NCBI GenBank assembly: GCA_913064775.1
Contig: CAJYAD010000007.1
Location: 1-64,000, forward strand
Direction of reading: 5' to 3'
Source: an uncultured Albidovulum sp.
Lineage (GTDB): Bacteria; Pseudomonadota; Alphaproteobacteria; Rhodobacterales; Rhodobacteraceae
Length of the DNA stretch: 64,000 nucleotides
The position numbers were made by a program, and so were the translations under genes. Under the pieces are notes generated by a model that had not been told where the DNA came from, searched no databases, and worked only from the letters and a program-made list of their open reading frames with translations. The stretch's first letter is position 1, and each line of letters starts with the position of its first letter. Of the stretch, positions 18,042 to 27,040 are shown one piece after another.

Positions 18042-18639
18042 GGTTCCGGCCCCTGATGACGTCGATCAGGTGTCGCACGGCGGCGCGGGTGGGCTCAAGC
18101 CCCAGGGTTTCGATCACCCAGGTGGCGCGGGCGCGTTTTTCGGAATCCGGCATCTGGCGGGCCAGAATCGTCTCGAACTGGGCCAAAGTCATGCCGGGAC
18201 GCTCTAGTACCCGTGCGCGCTGAACCTCGGGCGGGGCCGAGACGACGAGGGTGCCGTCCATCTGCGCGTCTCCGCCGGTCTCGAACAACAGCGGGATGTC
18301 TAGGACGACCAGATCGGCGCCATCTGCGGCGGCATTTTCGATGAAATCGGCGCGGTCGGCGGCGACCAGGGGGTGAATGGCGGCCTCGATCCGGGGCAGG
18401 GCTTTGGCGTCGGCGGCGATCCAGTCCTTCAGCACGGCGCGGCTGACGCCGTCCTCACCCACGGCGGCGGGGTGTAGCGCTGCGATGGCGCGGGCGCCGG
18501 GCTGGCCGGGGGCGTAAAGGCGGTGGACGGCGGCATCGGCATCCCAGACCGGGACGCCCGCGTCGCGAAAAAAGCCCGAAGTGGTCGATTTTCCCATGCC
18601 GATCGAGCCGGTCAGGCCAAGACGGAACGGCCGGCTCAT
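18034..18639 (-). CDS. coaE: Dephospho-CoA kinase
   Basis: 201 residues, P-loop kinase catalysing the last step of coenzyme A synthesis. Walker A is GLTGSIGMGKST at about 8-19. DADAAVHRLY carries the substrate-binding Asp, and VVLDIPLLFETG is the Walker B/lid region. It overlaps dnaQ by 8 bases and aroE by 4, indicating translation coupling in one operon. Confidence 0.96.
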   Translation of the reverse strand: MSRPFRLGLTGSIGMGKSTTSGFFRDAGVPVWDADAAVHRLYAPGQPGARAIAALHPAAVGEDGVSRAVLKDWIAADAKALPRIEAAIHPLVAADRADFIENAAADGADLVVLDIPLLFETGGDAQMDGTLVVSAPPEVQRARVLERPGMTLAQFETILARQMPDSEKRARATWVIETLGLEPTRAAVRHLIDVIRGRNHA

Positions 18640-19475
18640 GCGCCCAGAACGGCCTGGCGGGTGGCCTCGTCCACCTCGGGGCGGGCGCCGAACCAGCGCT
18701 CAAACCCCGGCGCGGCCTGATGCAGCAACATGCCCAACCCGTCGACGGTGGTGGCGCCCGCGCGCGCCGCCTGTTCCAGAAAATCGGTGTGCAGCGGGGT
18801 ATAGACCAGATCGCTGACCACTGCCTTGGCGCTGAGCCCGGTCAGCGGCACCTTGAAGGCGGGCTTGCCGGTCATTCCAAGCGAGGTGGTGTTCACCACG
18901 GTCGCGCAATCTTCCAGCATCTGGCCCGCCTGCACCCATTCGTGCACCACGACCTTGGCGCCGAAATCCGAGCGCAGCGCCTCGGCCCGGGCGCGGGTGC
19001 GGTTGGCGACGCGGATCTCGGGCGCGCCCATCTCGATCAGCGCGGCGATCACCGCGCGCGCAGCACCGCCCGCGCCCAGAACGGCGGCGGGGCCGGCGGC
19101 GGGCGCCCACATCGGGGCGTTCTGGCGCAGATTGGCGATGAAGCCGGAGCCATCGGTATTGTCGGCGTGGATCTTGCCGTCCTGACGGAAGATCAACGTG
19201 TTCGCCGCCCCGATCAGCGCCGCCCGGTCGGTGACGATATCGGCCAGCTTCAGCACGCTTTCCTTGTGCGGAATGGTCACGTTCAGCCCGACAAAGCCCA
19301 GCTTGGGCAAGGTCTGCAGCGCCTCGGCCAGGTCGGCCTGGGCGATATCCATCGGGATATAGGCGCCCTTCAGCCCGTAACGTCGCAGCCAGTAGCCGTG
19401 CAGAAACGGCGAACGGCTGTGCGCGACGGGCGAGCCGATGACCCCGGCAAGGGGGATACGCTCATGCTCTGTCAT
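18636..19475 (-). CDS. aroE: Shikimate 5-dehydrogenase
   Basis: 279 residues. It reduces 3-dehydroshikimate to shikimate with NADPH. The shikimate site includes IGSPVAHSRSPFLHGYW, NVTIPHKE with the catalytic Lys, and NTDGSGF. The Rossmann nucleotide loop is VLGAGGAARAVIAAL, followed by NRTRARAEAL (NADP phosphate-binding). VYTPLHTDFL and DGLGMLLHQAAPGFERWFG are normal C-terminal blocks. It overlaps coaE and maf by 4 bases each. Confidence 0.96.
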   Translation of the reverse strand: MTEHERIPLAGVIGSPVAHSRSPFLHGYWLRRYGLKGAYIPMDIAQADLAEALQTLPKLGFVGLNVTIPHKESVLKLADIVTDRAALIGAANTLIFRQDGKIHADNTDGSGFIANLRQNAPMWAPAAGPAAVLGAGGAARAVIAALIEMGAPEIRVANRTRARAEALRSDFGAKVVVHEWVQAGQMLEDCATVVNTTSLGMTGKPAFKVPLTGLSAKAVVSDLVYTPLHTDFLEQAARAGATTVDGLGMLLHQAAPGFERWFGARPEVDEATRQAVLGA

Positions 19476-20068
19476 GCGGTGATCGCCCCTTTCTGGCCGA
19501 GATAGGCGAGCAGTTCGATCAACGGCAGACCAAGGACATTGAAGTAGTCGCCCTCTACGCGCGAAAAGAGCCGCACCCCCTCTTCCTCCAGCTTGTAGGC
19601 CCCGACGGCGGCACCGATGCCGGGCCAGTTTCGGGCCAGATACTCTTCAAGATAGGCGTCGGAGAAGTCGCGCATGACCAGCCGCACGACGCCCACATGC
19701 CGCCAGATCGGCTGACCGTTGTCGTATAGCACGGCGGCCGAGAGAAGCGCATGACGCTGACCGCGAAGCGCGCGCAACTGTGCCCGCGCTGCATCAAGGT
19801 CGTGGGGTTTCGACAACAGCTTGCCGCCGAAGTCGAGCACCTGATCGCAGCCGATGACCAGCGCGCCGGGGTTCTTTTCGGATCCCTTGCGCGCTTTCAT
19901 CTCGGCCAGGGTATCGGCGATGTCGCGTGGCGTGGCGGCTTCGGCCAGAAGCGCCTCGCGGATCGCCTGTTCGTCGATCCGCACCGGCGCGACGATCACC
20001 GGAACACCGGCGCGACGCAGCAGGCTGGCGCGGATTTCCGAGCCGGAGGCCAGCACGATATCGGTCAT
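19472..20068 (-). CDS. maf: Maf-like nucleotide pyrophosphatase
   Basis: 198 residues from ATG at 20068. The 36-codon longer frame runs into the upstream AT-rich region and is not supported. LASGSEIRASLLRRAG is the N-terminal Maf signature, VIGCDQVLDF holds the catalytic Asp region, and the EEEGVRLFSRVEGDYFNVLGLPL block closes the domain. Maf proteins hydrolyse non-canonical or modified nucleoside triphosphates and affect septation when overproduced in Bacillus. Which subfamily substrate applies is not clear. It is the first gene left of the proposed origin. Confidence 0.94.
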   Translation of the reverse strand: MTDIVLASGSEIRASLLRRAGVPVIVAPVRIDEQAIREALLAEAATPRDIADTLAEMKARKGSEKNPGALVIGCDQVLDFGGKLLSKPHDLDAARAQLRALRGQRHALLSAAVLYDNGQPIWRHVGVVRLVMRDFSDAYLEEYLARNWPGIGAAVGAYKLEEEGVRLFSRVEGDYFNVLGLPLIELLAYLGQKGAITA

Positions 20069-20191
20069 GAGCACTTCATGTGGAAAGCCTGTGTATGAGT
20101 GGCCGCGAGAGCATGGGACCAAATCGGCCAACTTGGTGCGAAACGATGTTTTCCGGCGCGCTGTCCCGGTTGTCAAGAATCCGGGACCGGC

Positions 20192-20200
20192 TTATCCACC
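20192..20200 (+). promoter_or_regulatory. DnaA-box-like site 1
   Basis: TTATCCACC matches the DnaA consensus TTATCCACA at 8 of 9 positions. Confidence 0.6.
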
Positions 20201-20358
20201 CGTGCACAGCCTCCCGAACCGGCTGGGGATAGCGTGGGATGTGTAGCATTGCGTCGCTTTTCATGCACATGCTGCGTGCGCATAAACGCTCATGTAAACT
20301 GTTGAATATAAACGGTTAACCTTTTGTTCATCTTTGTGTGAATTGAGTTTTCCAACAC

Positions 20359-20384
20359 TTACCCACAGGGCTGTTTCTGTGGGT
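20359..20384 (+). promoter_or_regulatory. DnaA-box-like site 2 with overlapping inverted repeat
   Basis: TTACCCACA (20359-20367) matches the DnaA consensus at 8 of 9 positions. ACCCACAG at 20361-20368 and CTGTGGGT at 20377-20384 form a perfect 8-bp inverted repeat with an 8-base spacer, so the left arm overlaps the box. Confidence 0.5.
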
Positions 20385-20412
20385 GGATTGGTGGGTTACA
20401 GACGCAATCCCG

Positions 20413-20421
20413 TTATCCACC
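20413..20421 (+). promoter_or_regulatory. DnaA-box-like site 3
   Basis: TTATCCACC, the same 8-of-9 match and orientation as site 1, immediately left of a second AT-rich tract (20422-20470) that could be an unwinding element. Confidence 0.6.
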
Positions 20422-20514
20422 GGCCCTACAACATCATCATCCATTATCTTTTCTTACTTAGTTTAATAGAAGTGGTGTTGCCCGAAGCCGGGGAAAAAAA
20501 GAGGACAGGCGAGC

Positions 20515-20991
20515 ATGATCGAAGCCGCGCAGAATTTTCTGAGCATCTGGTATCCGTGGATCAAGGCCTTCCACATCATCGCGGTGATCGCCTGGATGGC
20601 GGGGATCTTCTATCTGCCGCGCCTCTACGTTTATCACGTGGAGGGCTATCAGAAGCGCGGGGTCGTGGCCGGGTCGGAGATGGACCTGCTGTTCCAGCAT
20701 CAGGAGCGGCTGCTGCTGCGGGCGATCATGGATCCGTCGATGATCGCGAGCTGGGTGTTCGGGCTGTGTCTGGTGTTCACGCCGGGGATCGTCGATTGGG
20801 GGCAGGTCTGGCCCTGGACGAAGGCTGCGGGCGTGCTGGCGATGACCTGGTATCATTATTGGCTGGGTCGCCGGCGGAAGGATTTCATCGCCGGGACCAA
20901 TCGGGTCAGCGGGCGGCACTACCGGATGATGAATGAGGTGCCGACGGTGCTGCTTCTGGTGATCGTGATCTCGGTCGTGGTGAAGTTCTAG
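20515..20991 (+). CDS. hemJ: Protoporphyrinogen IX oxidase HemJ
   Basis: 158 residues with four hydrophobic helices. HemJ is the oxygen-independent-type membrane oxidase that converts protoporphyrinogen IX to protoporphyrin IX in most alphaproteobacteria and cyanobacteria. The N-terminal AFHIIAVIAWMAGIFYLPRLYVYH contains the conserved His thought to bind heme. Later blocks are WYHYWLGRRRKDFIAGTNRVSGRHYRMMNEVPT and a final helix LLLVIVISVVVKF. An AGAGGACAGG ribosome site precedes the ATG. It is the first gene right of the proposed origin, a position in which Caulobacter carries hemE. Confidence 0.93.
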   Translation: MIEAAQNFLSIWYPWIKAFHIIAVIAWMAGIFYLPRLYVYHVEGYQKRGVVAGSEMDLLFQHQERLLLRAIMDPSMIASWVFGLCLVFTPGIVDWGQVWPWTKAAGVLAMTWYHYWLGRRRKDFIAGTNRVSGRHYRMMNEVPTVLLLVIVISVVVKF

Positions 20992-20993
20992 GG

Positions 20994-21010
20994 GCCCGGG
21001 CGCCCCGGGC
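20994..21010 (+). terminator. GC hairpin after hemJ
   Basis: GCCCGGG and CCCGGGC form a perfect 7-bp stem around CGC, 3 bases after the hemJ stop. There is no T-run, so it may act with Rho or as a transcript 3' end rather than as a classical terminator. Confidence 0.4.
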
Positions 21011-21021
21011 GCGCGTCATCG

Positions 21022-21050
21022 TTGACTTTTCGTTGGCAAGGCGATATCGG
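21022..21050 (+). promoter_or_regulatory. Candidate promoter of rho
   Basis: TTGACT at 21022-21027 and TATCGG at 21045-21050 with 17-base spacing, about 95 bases before the rho ATG. The -35 is strong and the -10 weak. The long leader would leave room for autoregulation of rho, which is known in other bacteria. Confidence 0.35.
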
Positions 21051-21144
21051 GCTTCTTCAACGGGGCCGTCCGGCCACGCGTAATTCCCATCCATAGACGC
21101 AATGGCCGCCTCTGGGCGGTGGCGCCATTTTCGTGTGAGGTCCC

Positions 21145-22416
21145 ATGACCGAAGAACGTTTGAACCTTGCTGAACTGAAGGCGCAAAGCCCGGCCACCCT
21201 GTTGGCGATGGCGGAAGAGCTGGAGATCGAGAACGCGCCGTCGATGCGCAAGGGCGAGATGATGTTCTCGATCCTGAAGGAGCGCGCCGAAGAGGGGTGG
21301 GAGATCGGCGGCGATGGGGTGCTAGAGGTGCTGCAGGATGGCTTTGGCTTCCTGCGCTCGCCCGAGGCGAACTATCTGCCGGGTCCGGACGATATTTATG
21401 TTTCGCCCGACATCATCCGGCAGTTCAGCCTGCGCACCGGCGACACGATCGTGGGCGTGATGCAGGCCCCGCGCGAAAATGAGCGCTACTTCGCGGTCAC
21501 CAAGGTCACGCAGATCAACTTTACCGACCCCGAGCAGGCGCGCCACAAGGTGCATTTCGACAACCTGACGCCGCTGTACCCGGACGAGCGGCTGAAGATG
21601 GAGATCGAGGATCCGACGATCAGGGACCGCTCGGCCCGGATCATCGACCTTATATCGCCGATCGGCAAAGGCCAGCGGGCGCTGATCGTGGCGCCGCCGC
21701 GGACCGGTAAGACGGTGCTGTTGCAAAACATCGCCCGGTCGATCGAGGTGAACCATCCGGAATGCTATCTGATCGTGCTGCTGATCGACGAGCGGCCCGA
21801 GGAAGTCACCGACATGCAGCGCAGCGTGAAGGGCGAGGTCGTGTCCTCGACCTTTGACGAACCGGCGACGCGCCACGTGGCGGTGGCCGAGATGGTGATC
21901 GAGAAGGCCAAGCGTCTGGTCGAGCACAAGCGCGATGTGGTGATCTTGCTGGATTCGATCACCCGGCTGGGGCGGGCGTTCAACACGGTGGTGCCGTCCT
22001 CGGGCAAGGTGCTGACCGGCGGTGTGGATGCGAATGCTCTGCAGCGGCCGAAGCGGTTCTTTGGCGCCGCGCGGAACATCGAGGAGGGCGGCAGCCTGAC
22101 CATCATCGCGACCGCGCTGATCGATACCGGCAGCCGCATGGACGAGGTGATCTTCGAGGAATTCAAGGGCACCGGCAACTGCGAGATCGTGCTGGACCGC
22201 AAGGTTGCCGACAAGCGGGTGTTCCCGGCGATGGATATTCTGAAGTCCGGCACCCGGAAAGAGGAACTTCTGGTCGAGAAGTCGGATCTGCAGAAAACCT
22301 ATGTGCTGCGGCGGATCCTGAACCCGATGGGCACCACGGATGCGGTCGAGTTCCTGATTTCGAAGCTGAAGCAGACCAAGAGCAACGGCGAGTTCTTCGA
22401 TTCGATGAACACCTGA
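21145..22416 (+). CDS. rho: Transcription termination factor Rho
   Basis: 423 residues, hexameric RNA-dependent ATPase that ends transcription. The N-terminal domain begins [20 protein letters not shown]. The RNA-binding OSB/CSD region is at about 52-125 ([16 protein letters not shown]). Walker A is APPRTGKT at 183-190, Walker B lies in [17 protein letters not shown], the Q-loop region in [15 protein letters not shown], and the R-loop at the C-terminal side. No large insertion in the RNA-binding domain. mnmE begins 29 bases downstream. Confidence 0.97.
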   Translation: MTEERLNLAELKAQSPATLLAMAEELEIENAPSMRKGEMMFSILKERAEEGWEIGGDGVLEVLQDGFGFLRSPEANYLPGPDDIYVSPDIIRQFSLRTGDTIVGVMQAPRENERYFAVTKVTQINFTDPEQARHKVHFDNLTPLYPDERLKMEIEDPTIRDRSARIIDLISPIGKGQRALIVAPPRTGKTVLLQNIARSIEVNHPECYLIVLLIDERPEEVTDMQRSVKGEVVSSTFDEPATRHVAVAEMVIEKAKRLVEHKRDVVILLDSITRLGRAFNTVVPSSGKVLTGGVDANALQRPKRFFGAARNIEEGGSLTIIATALIDTGSRMDEVIFEEFKGTGNCEIVLDRKVADKRVFPAMDILKSGTRKEELLVEKSDLQKTYVLRRILNPMGTTDAVEFLISKLKQTKSNGEFFDSMNT

Positions 22417-22445
22417 TCTTGGTTCAGGATCAATAGGTTAGAGGA

Positions 22446-23738
22446 ATGGATACGATCTGTGCCCTGGCCTCTGCCCGTGGCAAGGCAGGGGTGGCGGTGC
22501 TGCGCCTGTCGGGCCCGCTTGCACAGCAGGCGGTTGCGGATCTGTGCGGCGGTGTGGCGTTGCCACCGCCGCGGCGCGCGGGGTTGCGGCGGCTGCTCTG
22601 GGACGGTGAGGTTCTGGACGAAGCGCTGGTGCTGATCTTTGAGCCTGGCCACAGTTTTACCGGCGAAGCGGTGGCGGAATTGCATCTGCATGGCGCCACG
22701 GCGACGGTGCGGGCGGTGTTGCGGGCGTTGTGCGCGCGCGATGGCATCCGGTTGGCCGAGCCGGGGGAGTTCACCCGCCGCGCGCTGGAAAACGGCCGGC
22801 TGGATCTGGCGCAGGTCGAGGGGCTTGCCGATCTGATCGAGGCCGAGACCGAGGCCCAGCGGCGTCAGGCGTTGCGGGTGTTGTCCGGGGCCGTGGGCGC
22901 GCAGGCCGAGGGCTGGCGCGTGCAGCTGATCCGGGCGGCGGCGCTGATCGAGGCGACGATCGATTTCTCCGATGAAGAGGTGCCGACGGATGTGTCGCCC
23001 GAGGTTCTGACGCTGATCGATGCGGTCTTGGCAGAGCTGCGGGCCGCCGCCGCGGGGGCGGGGGTTTCGGAACGGATCCGCGACGGGTTCGAGGTGGCGA
23101 TCGTTGGCCTGCCGAATGCCGGGAAGTCGACCTTGCTGAACGCGCTGGCTGGGCGGGAAGCGGCGCTGACCTCGGAACATGCCGGGACGACTCGGGACGT
23201 GATCGAGGTGCGGATGGATCTGGGCGGACTGCCGGTGACGCTGCTGGATACGGCCGGGCTGCGCGAGACCGCGGATGAGGTCGAGGGGCTGGGGGTGTCG
23301 CGGGCGATCCTGCGCGCGCAACAATCCGACTTGCGGGTGTTTCTGCGGGTGGATGGGGCGTTGCCTTTGGGTCTGCAGCCTGCGGGTGAGGATCTGGTCG
23401 TTAACGGCAAGGCGGATCTGGCCGAGGGCAATGGGCTTCGGGTGTCGGGCAAGACCGGTGCCGGGATTTCCGAACTGGTGGCGCGGATCACCGAGGTGCT
23501 CGAAAAGCGGGTCAGCGGGGCTGCGGTGATCACGCGCGAGCGCCACAGGCTGGCGGTGGAGCGCGCGATCGGGGCTATGGAATCGGCGCGTTCTGAGGTA
23601 TTGAGCGGAGCAGATCGGGCGGAGCTGGCCGCCGATGACCTGCGCCGGGCGATTCGGGCGCTTGATTCACTGGTCGGTCGGGTGGATGTCGAAGATCTGC
23701 TCGATGAGATATTCTCCAGCTTTTGCATCGGGAAGTAG
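22446..23738 (+). CDS. mnmE: tRNA modification GTPase MnmE
   Basis: 430 residues. With MnmG it installs the 5-carboxymethylaminomethyl group on U34 of certain tRNAs. The N-terminal folate-binding domain covers about 1-118 and helical parts flank the G domain. Walker A (G1) is GLPNAGKS at 221-228, followed by the G3 block [10 protein letters not shown]. The C-terminus ends in the invariant FCIGK, whose Cys is required for modification. The expected G4 motif NKxD reads GKAD within VVNGKADL, a deviation described in the findings. The protein is shorter than E. coli MnmE (454), as usual in this group. Confidence 0.95.
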   Translation: MDTICALASARGKAGVAVLRLSGPLAQQAVADLCGGVALPPPRRAGLRRLLWDGEVLDEALVLIFEPGHSFTGEAVAELHLHGATATVRAVLRALCARDGIRLAEPGEFTRRALENGRLDLAQVEGLADLIEAETEAQRRQALRVLSGAVGAQAEGWRVQLIRAAALIEATIDFSDEEVPTDVSPEVLTLIDAVLAELRAAAAGAGVSERIRDGFEVAIVGLPNAGKSTLLNALAGREAALTSEHAGTTRDVIEVRMDLGGLPVTLLDTAGLRETADEVEGLGVSRAILRAQQSDLRVFLRVDGALPLGLQPAGEDLVVNGKADLAEGNGLRVSGKTGAGISELVARITEVLEKRVSGAAVITRERHRLAVERAIGAMESARSEVLSGADRAELAADDLRRAIRALDSLVGRVDVEDLLDEIFSSFCIGK

Positions 23739-23740
23739 GG

Positions 23741-25609
23741 GTGTTTCACGTGAAACATTTTGACGTCGTTGTGATCGGAGGGGGGCATGCGGGCGCCGAG
23801 GCGGCGCATGCTGCGGCGCGTATGGGCGCCGAGACCGCCTTGATCACGCTGCGGCGCGCGGATTTGGGCGTCATGTCCTGTAATCCGGCGATCGGGGGCC
23901 TGGGCAAGGGGCATCTGGTGCGCGAAATCGATGCGATGGACGGCGTGATGGGCCGGGTCGCAGATTACGCGGGGATTCAGTTTCGTTTGCTGAACCGACG
24001 CAAGGGCCCGGCGGTGCAGGGGCCGCGCGCGCAGGCGGATCGCCAACGCTATCGCGCGGCAATGCAGGCGGAAACCGCCGCGCGGCAGGGGCTGACCCTG
24101 ATTGAGGGGGAGGCGGCGGATTTTCTGATTGAGGGCGATCGCGTCGCCGGGGTCGTCCTTGGTGACGGAAGCGAGATCCGCAGTGGTGCCGTCGTGTTGA
24201 CGACGGGCACCTTTCTGCGCGGTGTGATCCATATCGGTGATGTGCGACGGGCTGGCGGGCGGATGGGCGACAAGCCCTCGGTCAAGCTGGCCGAGCGGAT
24301 CGACGGGTTTGGTCTGCCGTTGGGTCGGCTGAAGACCGGCACCCCGCCGCGGCTGGATGGGCGCACGATCGATTGGGAACGGCTGGACACCCAGCCCGGG
24401 GACGATGACCCGGTGCTGTTCTCCTTCCTCAGCGGCGCGCCGGTGGCGCGGCAGGTCAACTGCGGCATCACCCATACGAATGAACGCACGCATGAGATCA
24501 TCCGCGCCAATCTGGAGCGCTCGGCGATGTATGGCGGCCATATCGAGGGGATCGGCCCCCGCTATTGCCCGTCGATCGAGGACAAGGTTGTTCGCTTTGC
24601 TGACAAGGCGTCGCATCAGATTTTCCTTGAACCAGAAGGACTTGACGATTCGACCGTCTATCCCAACGGGATCTCGACCTCGTTGCCCGAGGATGTGCAG
24701 GAGGCTTATGTTCGCTCGATCGTCGGGCTTGAGGCTGTGAAGATCCTGCAGCCGGGCTATGCGATCGAATATGATTACGTCGATCCGCGGGCGCTGCGCG
24801 AGACGCTGGAACTGCGCGATGTGCCAGGGCTTTATCTTGCCGGGCAGATTAACGGGACGACCGGCTACGAGGAGGCGGCGGCGCAGGGTCTGGTGGCCGG
24901 CTTGAATGCCGCGCGGCAGGCACGGGGCCACGCGCCGGCGGTGTTCAGCCGTTCGGAAAGTTACATCGGGGTGATGATCGACGATTTGGTGACCCGCGGC
25001 GTGACGGAGCCTTACCGGATGTTCACCTCACGCGCCGAATACCGCCTGTCCTTGCGCGCCGACAATGCCGACCAACGGCTGACTCCGGTCGGGCTGGCGA
25101 TCGGCTGCGTCGGCCCGGATCGCGCGCGGGCCTTTGCGGAAAAGATGGAAGGGCTGTCCGCGGGGAGGGCGCGGCTGGAAAGCACCAAGCTTACGCCGCG
25201 CGAAATGGCTGGCGTGGGGGTGAAGATCAATCCCGATGGTCGGCGCCGCTCAGCCTTCGATCTGCTGTCCTTCCCGGACGTCGGTTTTGATCAGCTTCTT
25301 CGGGCTGATCCAAGCCTTGCAGAGATCGATCCGCGGTTTCGGACGCAACTCTCCCGCGACGCGCTTTATGCCCAATACATTGCCCGGCAAAGTGAGGATG
25401 TGCAGGCACTTCGGCGCGACGAAAGCCAGGGGATCCCCGAAGATTTTGCTTATGATGCGCTGTCTGGGCTCTCGAATGAGCTGCGGGCAAAACTTGCCCG
25501 GGTGCAGCCGCGCACGCTGGCCCAGGCCGGGCGGGTTGAGGGGATGACGCCGGCGGCGCTTACCCTGATCCTCGCCAAGCTGCGTCAGGCAGAGCGGCGC
25601 TCGGCATGA
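23741..25609 (+). CDS. mnmG: tRNA uridine-5-carboxymethylaminomethyl modification enzyme MnmG (GidA)
   Basis: 622 residues from GTG 23741, two bases after the mnmE stop and preceded by GGGAAG. The 16-base parS palindrome begins at the second base of this GTG and encodes the N-terminal FHVKH. The FAD-binding motif [17 protein letters not shown] follows at once. Then come [14 protein letters not shown], the GTPPRLDG block, [15 protein letters not shown] with a conserved Cys, and the second nucleotide-binding segment [19 protein letters not shown]. Partner of MnmE. A longer TTG start at 23723 would overlap mnmE. It overlaps rsmG by 4 bases. Confidence 0.95.
   Translation: MFHVKHFDVVVIGGGHAGAEAAHAAARMGAETALITLRRADLGVMSCNPAIGGLGKGHLVREIDAMDGVMGRVADYAGIQFRLLNRRKGPAVQGPRAQADRQRYRAAMQAETAARQGLTLIEGEAADFLIEGDRVAGVVLGDGSEIRSGAVVLTTGTFLRGVIHIGDVRRAGGRMGDKPSVKLAERIDGFGLPLGRLKTGTPPRLDGRTIDWERLDTQPGDDDPVLFSFLSGAPVARQVNCGITHTNERTHEIIRANLERSAMYGGHIEGIGPRYCPSIEDKVVRFADKASHQIFLEPEGLDDSTVYPNGISTSLPEDVQEAYVRSIVGLEAVKILQPGYAIEYDYVDPRALRETLELRDVPGLYLAGQINGTTGYEEAAAQGLVAGLNAARQARGHAPAVFSRSESYIGVMIDDLVTRGVTEPYRMFTSRAEYRLSLRADNADQRLTPVGLAIGCVGPDRARAFAEKMEGLSAGRARLESTKLTPREMAGVGVKINPDGRRRSAFDLLSFPDVGFDQLLRADPSLAEIDPRFRTQLSRDALYAQYIARQSEDVQALRRDESQGIPEDFAYDALSGLSNELRAKLARVQPRTLAQAGRVEGMTPAALTLILAKLRQAERRSA
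23742..23757. promoter_or_regulatory. parS centromere site 1
   Basis: TGTTTCACGTGAAACA is a perfect 16-bp palindrome identical to the widely conserved chromosomal parS sequence bound by ParB. It lies across the start codon of mnmG, about 3.3 kb from the proposed origin and 2.5 kb before parA. Confidence 0.93.
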
Positions 25610-26232
25610 CGGACGGGGCCGAGGCCTTCCGGGCTTCCTATGATGTTTCACGTGAAACACTGGATCGGCTACGCATCCATGCCGCGCTGCTGGAAAAGTG
25701 GAATCCGCGGATCAATCTGGTCTCCAAATCGACGCTGAGCACGCTTTGGGCGCGTCATACCCTTGATTCCGCGCAATTGTTTGAGCAGAGACCCGAGGGC
25801 GCCGCACATTGGGCCGATCTGGGCAGCGGCGGCGGCTTTCCCGGTCTTGTCCTGGCGATTCTGGCGCACGAGGCAGCCCCGGAGCTGCGTTTTACCCTTG
25901 TCGAGAGCGATCTTCGCAAAGCCACCTTCCTGCGCACCGTCGCCACCGAGACCGGGATCGGCGCAGATATCGTTACTGAGCGGATTGAGTCGCTGGAGCC
26001 CTTGGGCGCCGATGTCCTTTCTGCCCGCGCCCTCGCGCCTTTGCCCCGGCTTCTGGGCTTTGCCGCGCGTCATCTGGCCCCGACGGGACGCGCTCTGTTC
26101 CCAAAAGGCGTCAGCCACGCGACCGAGATAGAAGACTCACTTGCGTCCTGGCGCTTCGACGTTCAGAAAATCCCCAGCCGGACCGATCCAGCCTCGGTCA
26201 TCCTCAACATCGGAGGCATCACGCATGTCTGA
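25606..26232 (+). CDS. rsmG: 16S rRNA (guanine-527-N7)-methyltransferase RsmG (GidB)
   Basis: 208 residues. SAM-dependent methyltransferase for m7G527 of 16S rRNA, the modification whose loss gives low-level streptomycin resistance. Blocks: [33 protein letters not shown] (SAM motif I), [16 protein letters not shown], and the [14 protein letters not shown] segment. Codons 14-18 (VSRET) are written with a perfect parS palindrome. It overlaps mnmG by 4 bases and parA by 8, so it sits in one coupled gidA-gidB-parAB unit. Confidence 0.95.
   Translation: MTDGAEAFRASYDVSRETLDRLRIHAALLEKWNPRINLVSKSTLSTLWARHTLDSAQLFEQRPEGAAHWADLGSGGGFPGLVLAILAHEAAPELRFTLVESDLRKATFLRTVATETGIGADIVTERIESLEPLGADVLSARALAPLPRLLGFAARHLAPTGRALFPKGVSHATEIEDSLASWRFDVQKIPSRTDPASVILNIGGITHV
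25644..25659. promoter_or_regulatory. parS centromere site 2
   Basis: A second perfect TGTTTCACGTGAAACA, inside rsmG codons 13-18, 1.9 kb from site 1 and 570 bases before parA. Two exact copies of a 16-mer so close to parAB are not expected by chance. Confidence 0.93.
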
Positions 26233-27031
26233 CCCGACCCGACCCCCGGGGCCTCGCATCCTGGCCATCGCCAATCAGAAGGGCGGCGTTGGCAAGACCA
26301 CGACGGCCATCAACCTTGCCGCCGCGCTGGCGGAAGAGGGCCGGCGCGTGCTGCTTGTCGATCTCGACCCGCAGGGCAACGCCTCCACCGGCTTTGGCAT
26401 CGATGCCGACAAGCGCAAGATGACAACCTATGATCTGCTGATCGACGACGCCCCGCTGGAAGATGTGATCATGCCCACCTCGGTCCAGAACGTCTTTCTG
26501 TGCCCGGCGACAACGGATCTCAGCTCGGCCGATATCGAACTGGTCGCCAATGAAAAGCGCATCCACCTGCTGCATGATTCCCTGCGTCAGCCGGCGATCG
26601 ACGCGTTTGCCTTCGATTATGTGCTGATCGATTGTCCGCCGTCGCTGTCCTTGCTGACGGTCAACGCGATGGTGGCCGCGCATGCGGTTCTGGTGCCCCT
26701 GCAAAGCGAATTTTTCGCGCTGGAAGGCCTTTCGCAGCTGATGCTGACGATTCGAGAGGTCCGCCAATCGGCTAATCCCGATCTGCGGATCGAGGGCGTG
26801 TTGCTGACCATGTACGACGGCCGCAACAACCTTTCGCAACAGGTTGAGGCCGACGCGCGCGACAATCTCGGCGATCTGGTATTTCGGACCATCGTGCCCC
26901 GCAACGTGCGCGTCAGCGAGGCGCCGTCCTTCGCGCTGCCGGTTCTGGCCTACGACCCCACGTCGCGCGGAAGCGAGGCCTACCGGGCCCTGGCCCGCGA
27001 ACTTCTCGGCCGCCACAGCCGCGCCGCATAG
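26225..27031 (+). CDS. parA: Chromosome partitioning ATPase ParA (Soj)
   Basis: 268 residues from ATG 26225, which has a GGAGG ribosome site and overlaps the rsmG stop by 8 bases. Deviant Walker A motif [18 protein letters not shown], with the signature Lys in the NQKGGVGKT context, at about 17-33. [13 protein letters not shown] is Walker A', and [15 protein letters not shown] is Walker B. No N-terminal helix-turn-helix, so it is the short chromosomal type Ib-like ParA. It positions ParB-parS complexes through ATP-dependent DNA binding, moving newly copied origins apart. Confidence 0.96.
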   Translation: MSDPTRPPGPRILAIANQKGGVGKTTTAINLAAALAEEGRRVLLVDLDPQGNASTGFGIDADKRKMTTYDLLIDDAPLEDVIMPTSVQNVFLCPATTDLSSADIELVANEKRIHLLHDSLRQPAIDAFAFDYVLIDCPPSLSLLTVNAMVAAHAVLVPLQSEFFALEGLSQLMLTIREVRQSANPDLRIEGVLLTMYDGRNNLSQQVEADARDNLGDLVFRTIVPRNVRVSEAPSFALPVLAYDPTSRGSEAYRALARELLGRHSRAA

Positions 27032-27040
27032 GAGACGGAT

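Larger units (their letters stand above)
20069..20514. other. Proposed chromosomal replication origin (oriC)
   Basis: This 446-base gene-free gap is the longest in the window and visibly AT-richer than its surroundings, with dense A/T around 20282-20350 and 20422-20470. It holds three 8-of-9 matches to the DnaA box TTATCCACA (20192-20200, 20359-20367, 20413-20421), weaker 7-of-9 matches at 20079-20087 and 20224-20232 (reverse), an 8-bp inverted repeat at 20361-20384, a GAATC (GANTC) site at 20177-20181, and TTAA-N7-TTCA at 20316-20330. Genes point away on both sides, and parAB with two parS sites lies within 8 kb. Alphaproteobacterial origins are known in this rho / maf-aroE-coaE-dnaQ neighbourhood, usually beside a hem gene. 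Promoters for hemJ and maf must also lie here. Confidence 0.75.

Noticed and set aside
20378-20386. Fourth DnaA box on the reverse strand
   Set aside because: CCACCCACA matches only 6 of 9 positions; it is better explained as part of the inverted repeat at 20361-20384.
21051-21144. Riboswitch or structured regulator in the rho leader
   Set aside because: A small CCGCC/GGCGG hairpin is visible, but no known riboswitch core; too weak to report.
22865-24931. 688-codon open frame opposite mnmE/mnmG
   Set aside because: Covers two well-identified genes on the other strand. Composition is arginine- and serine-rich with no domain.
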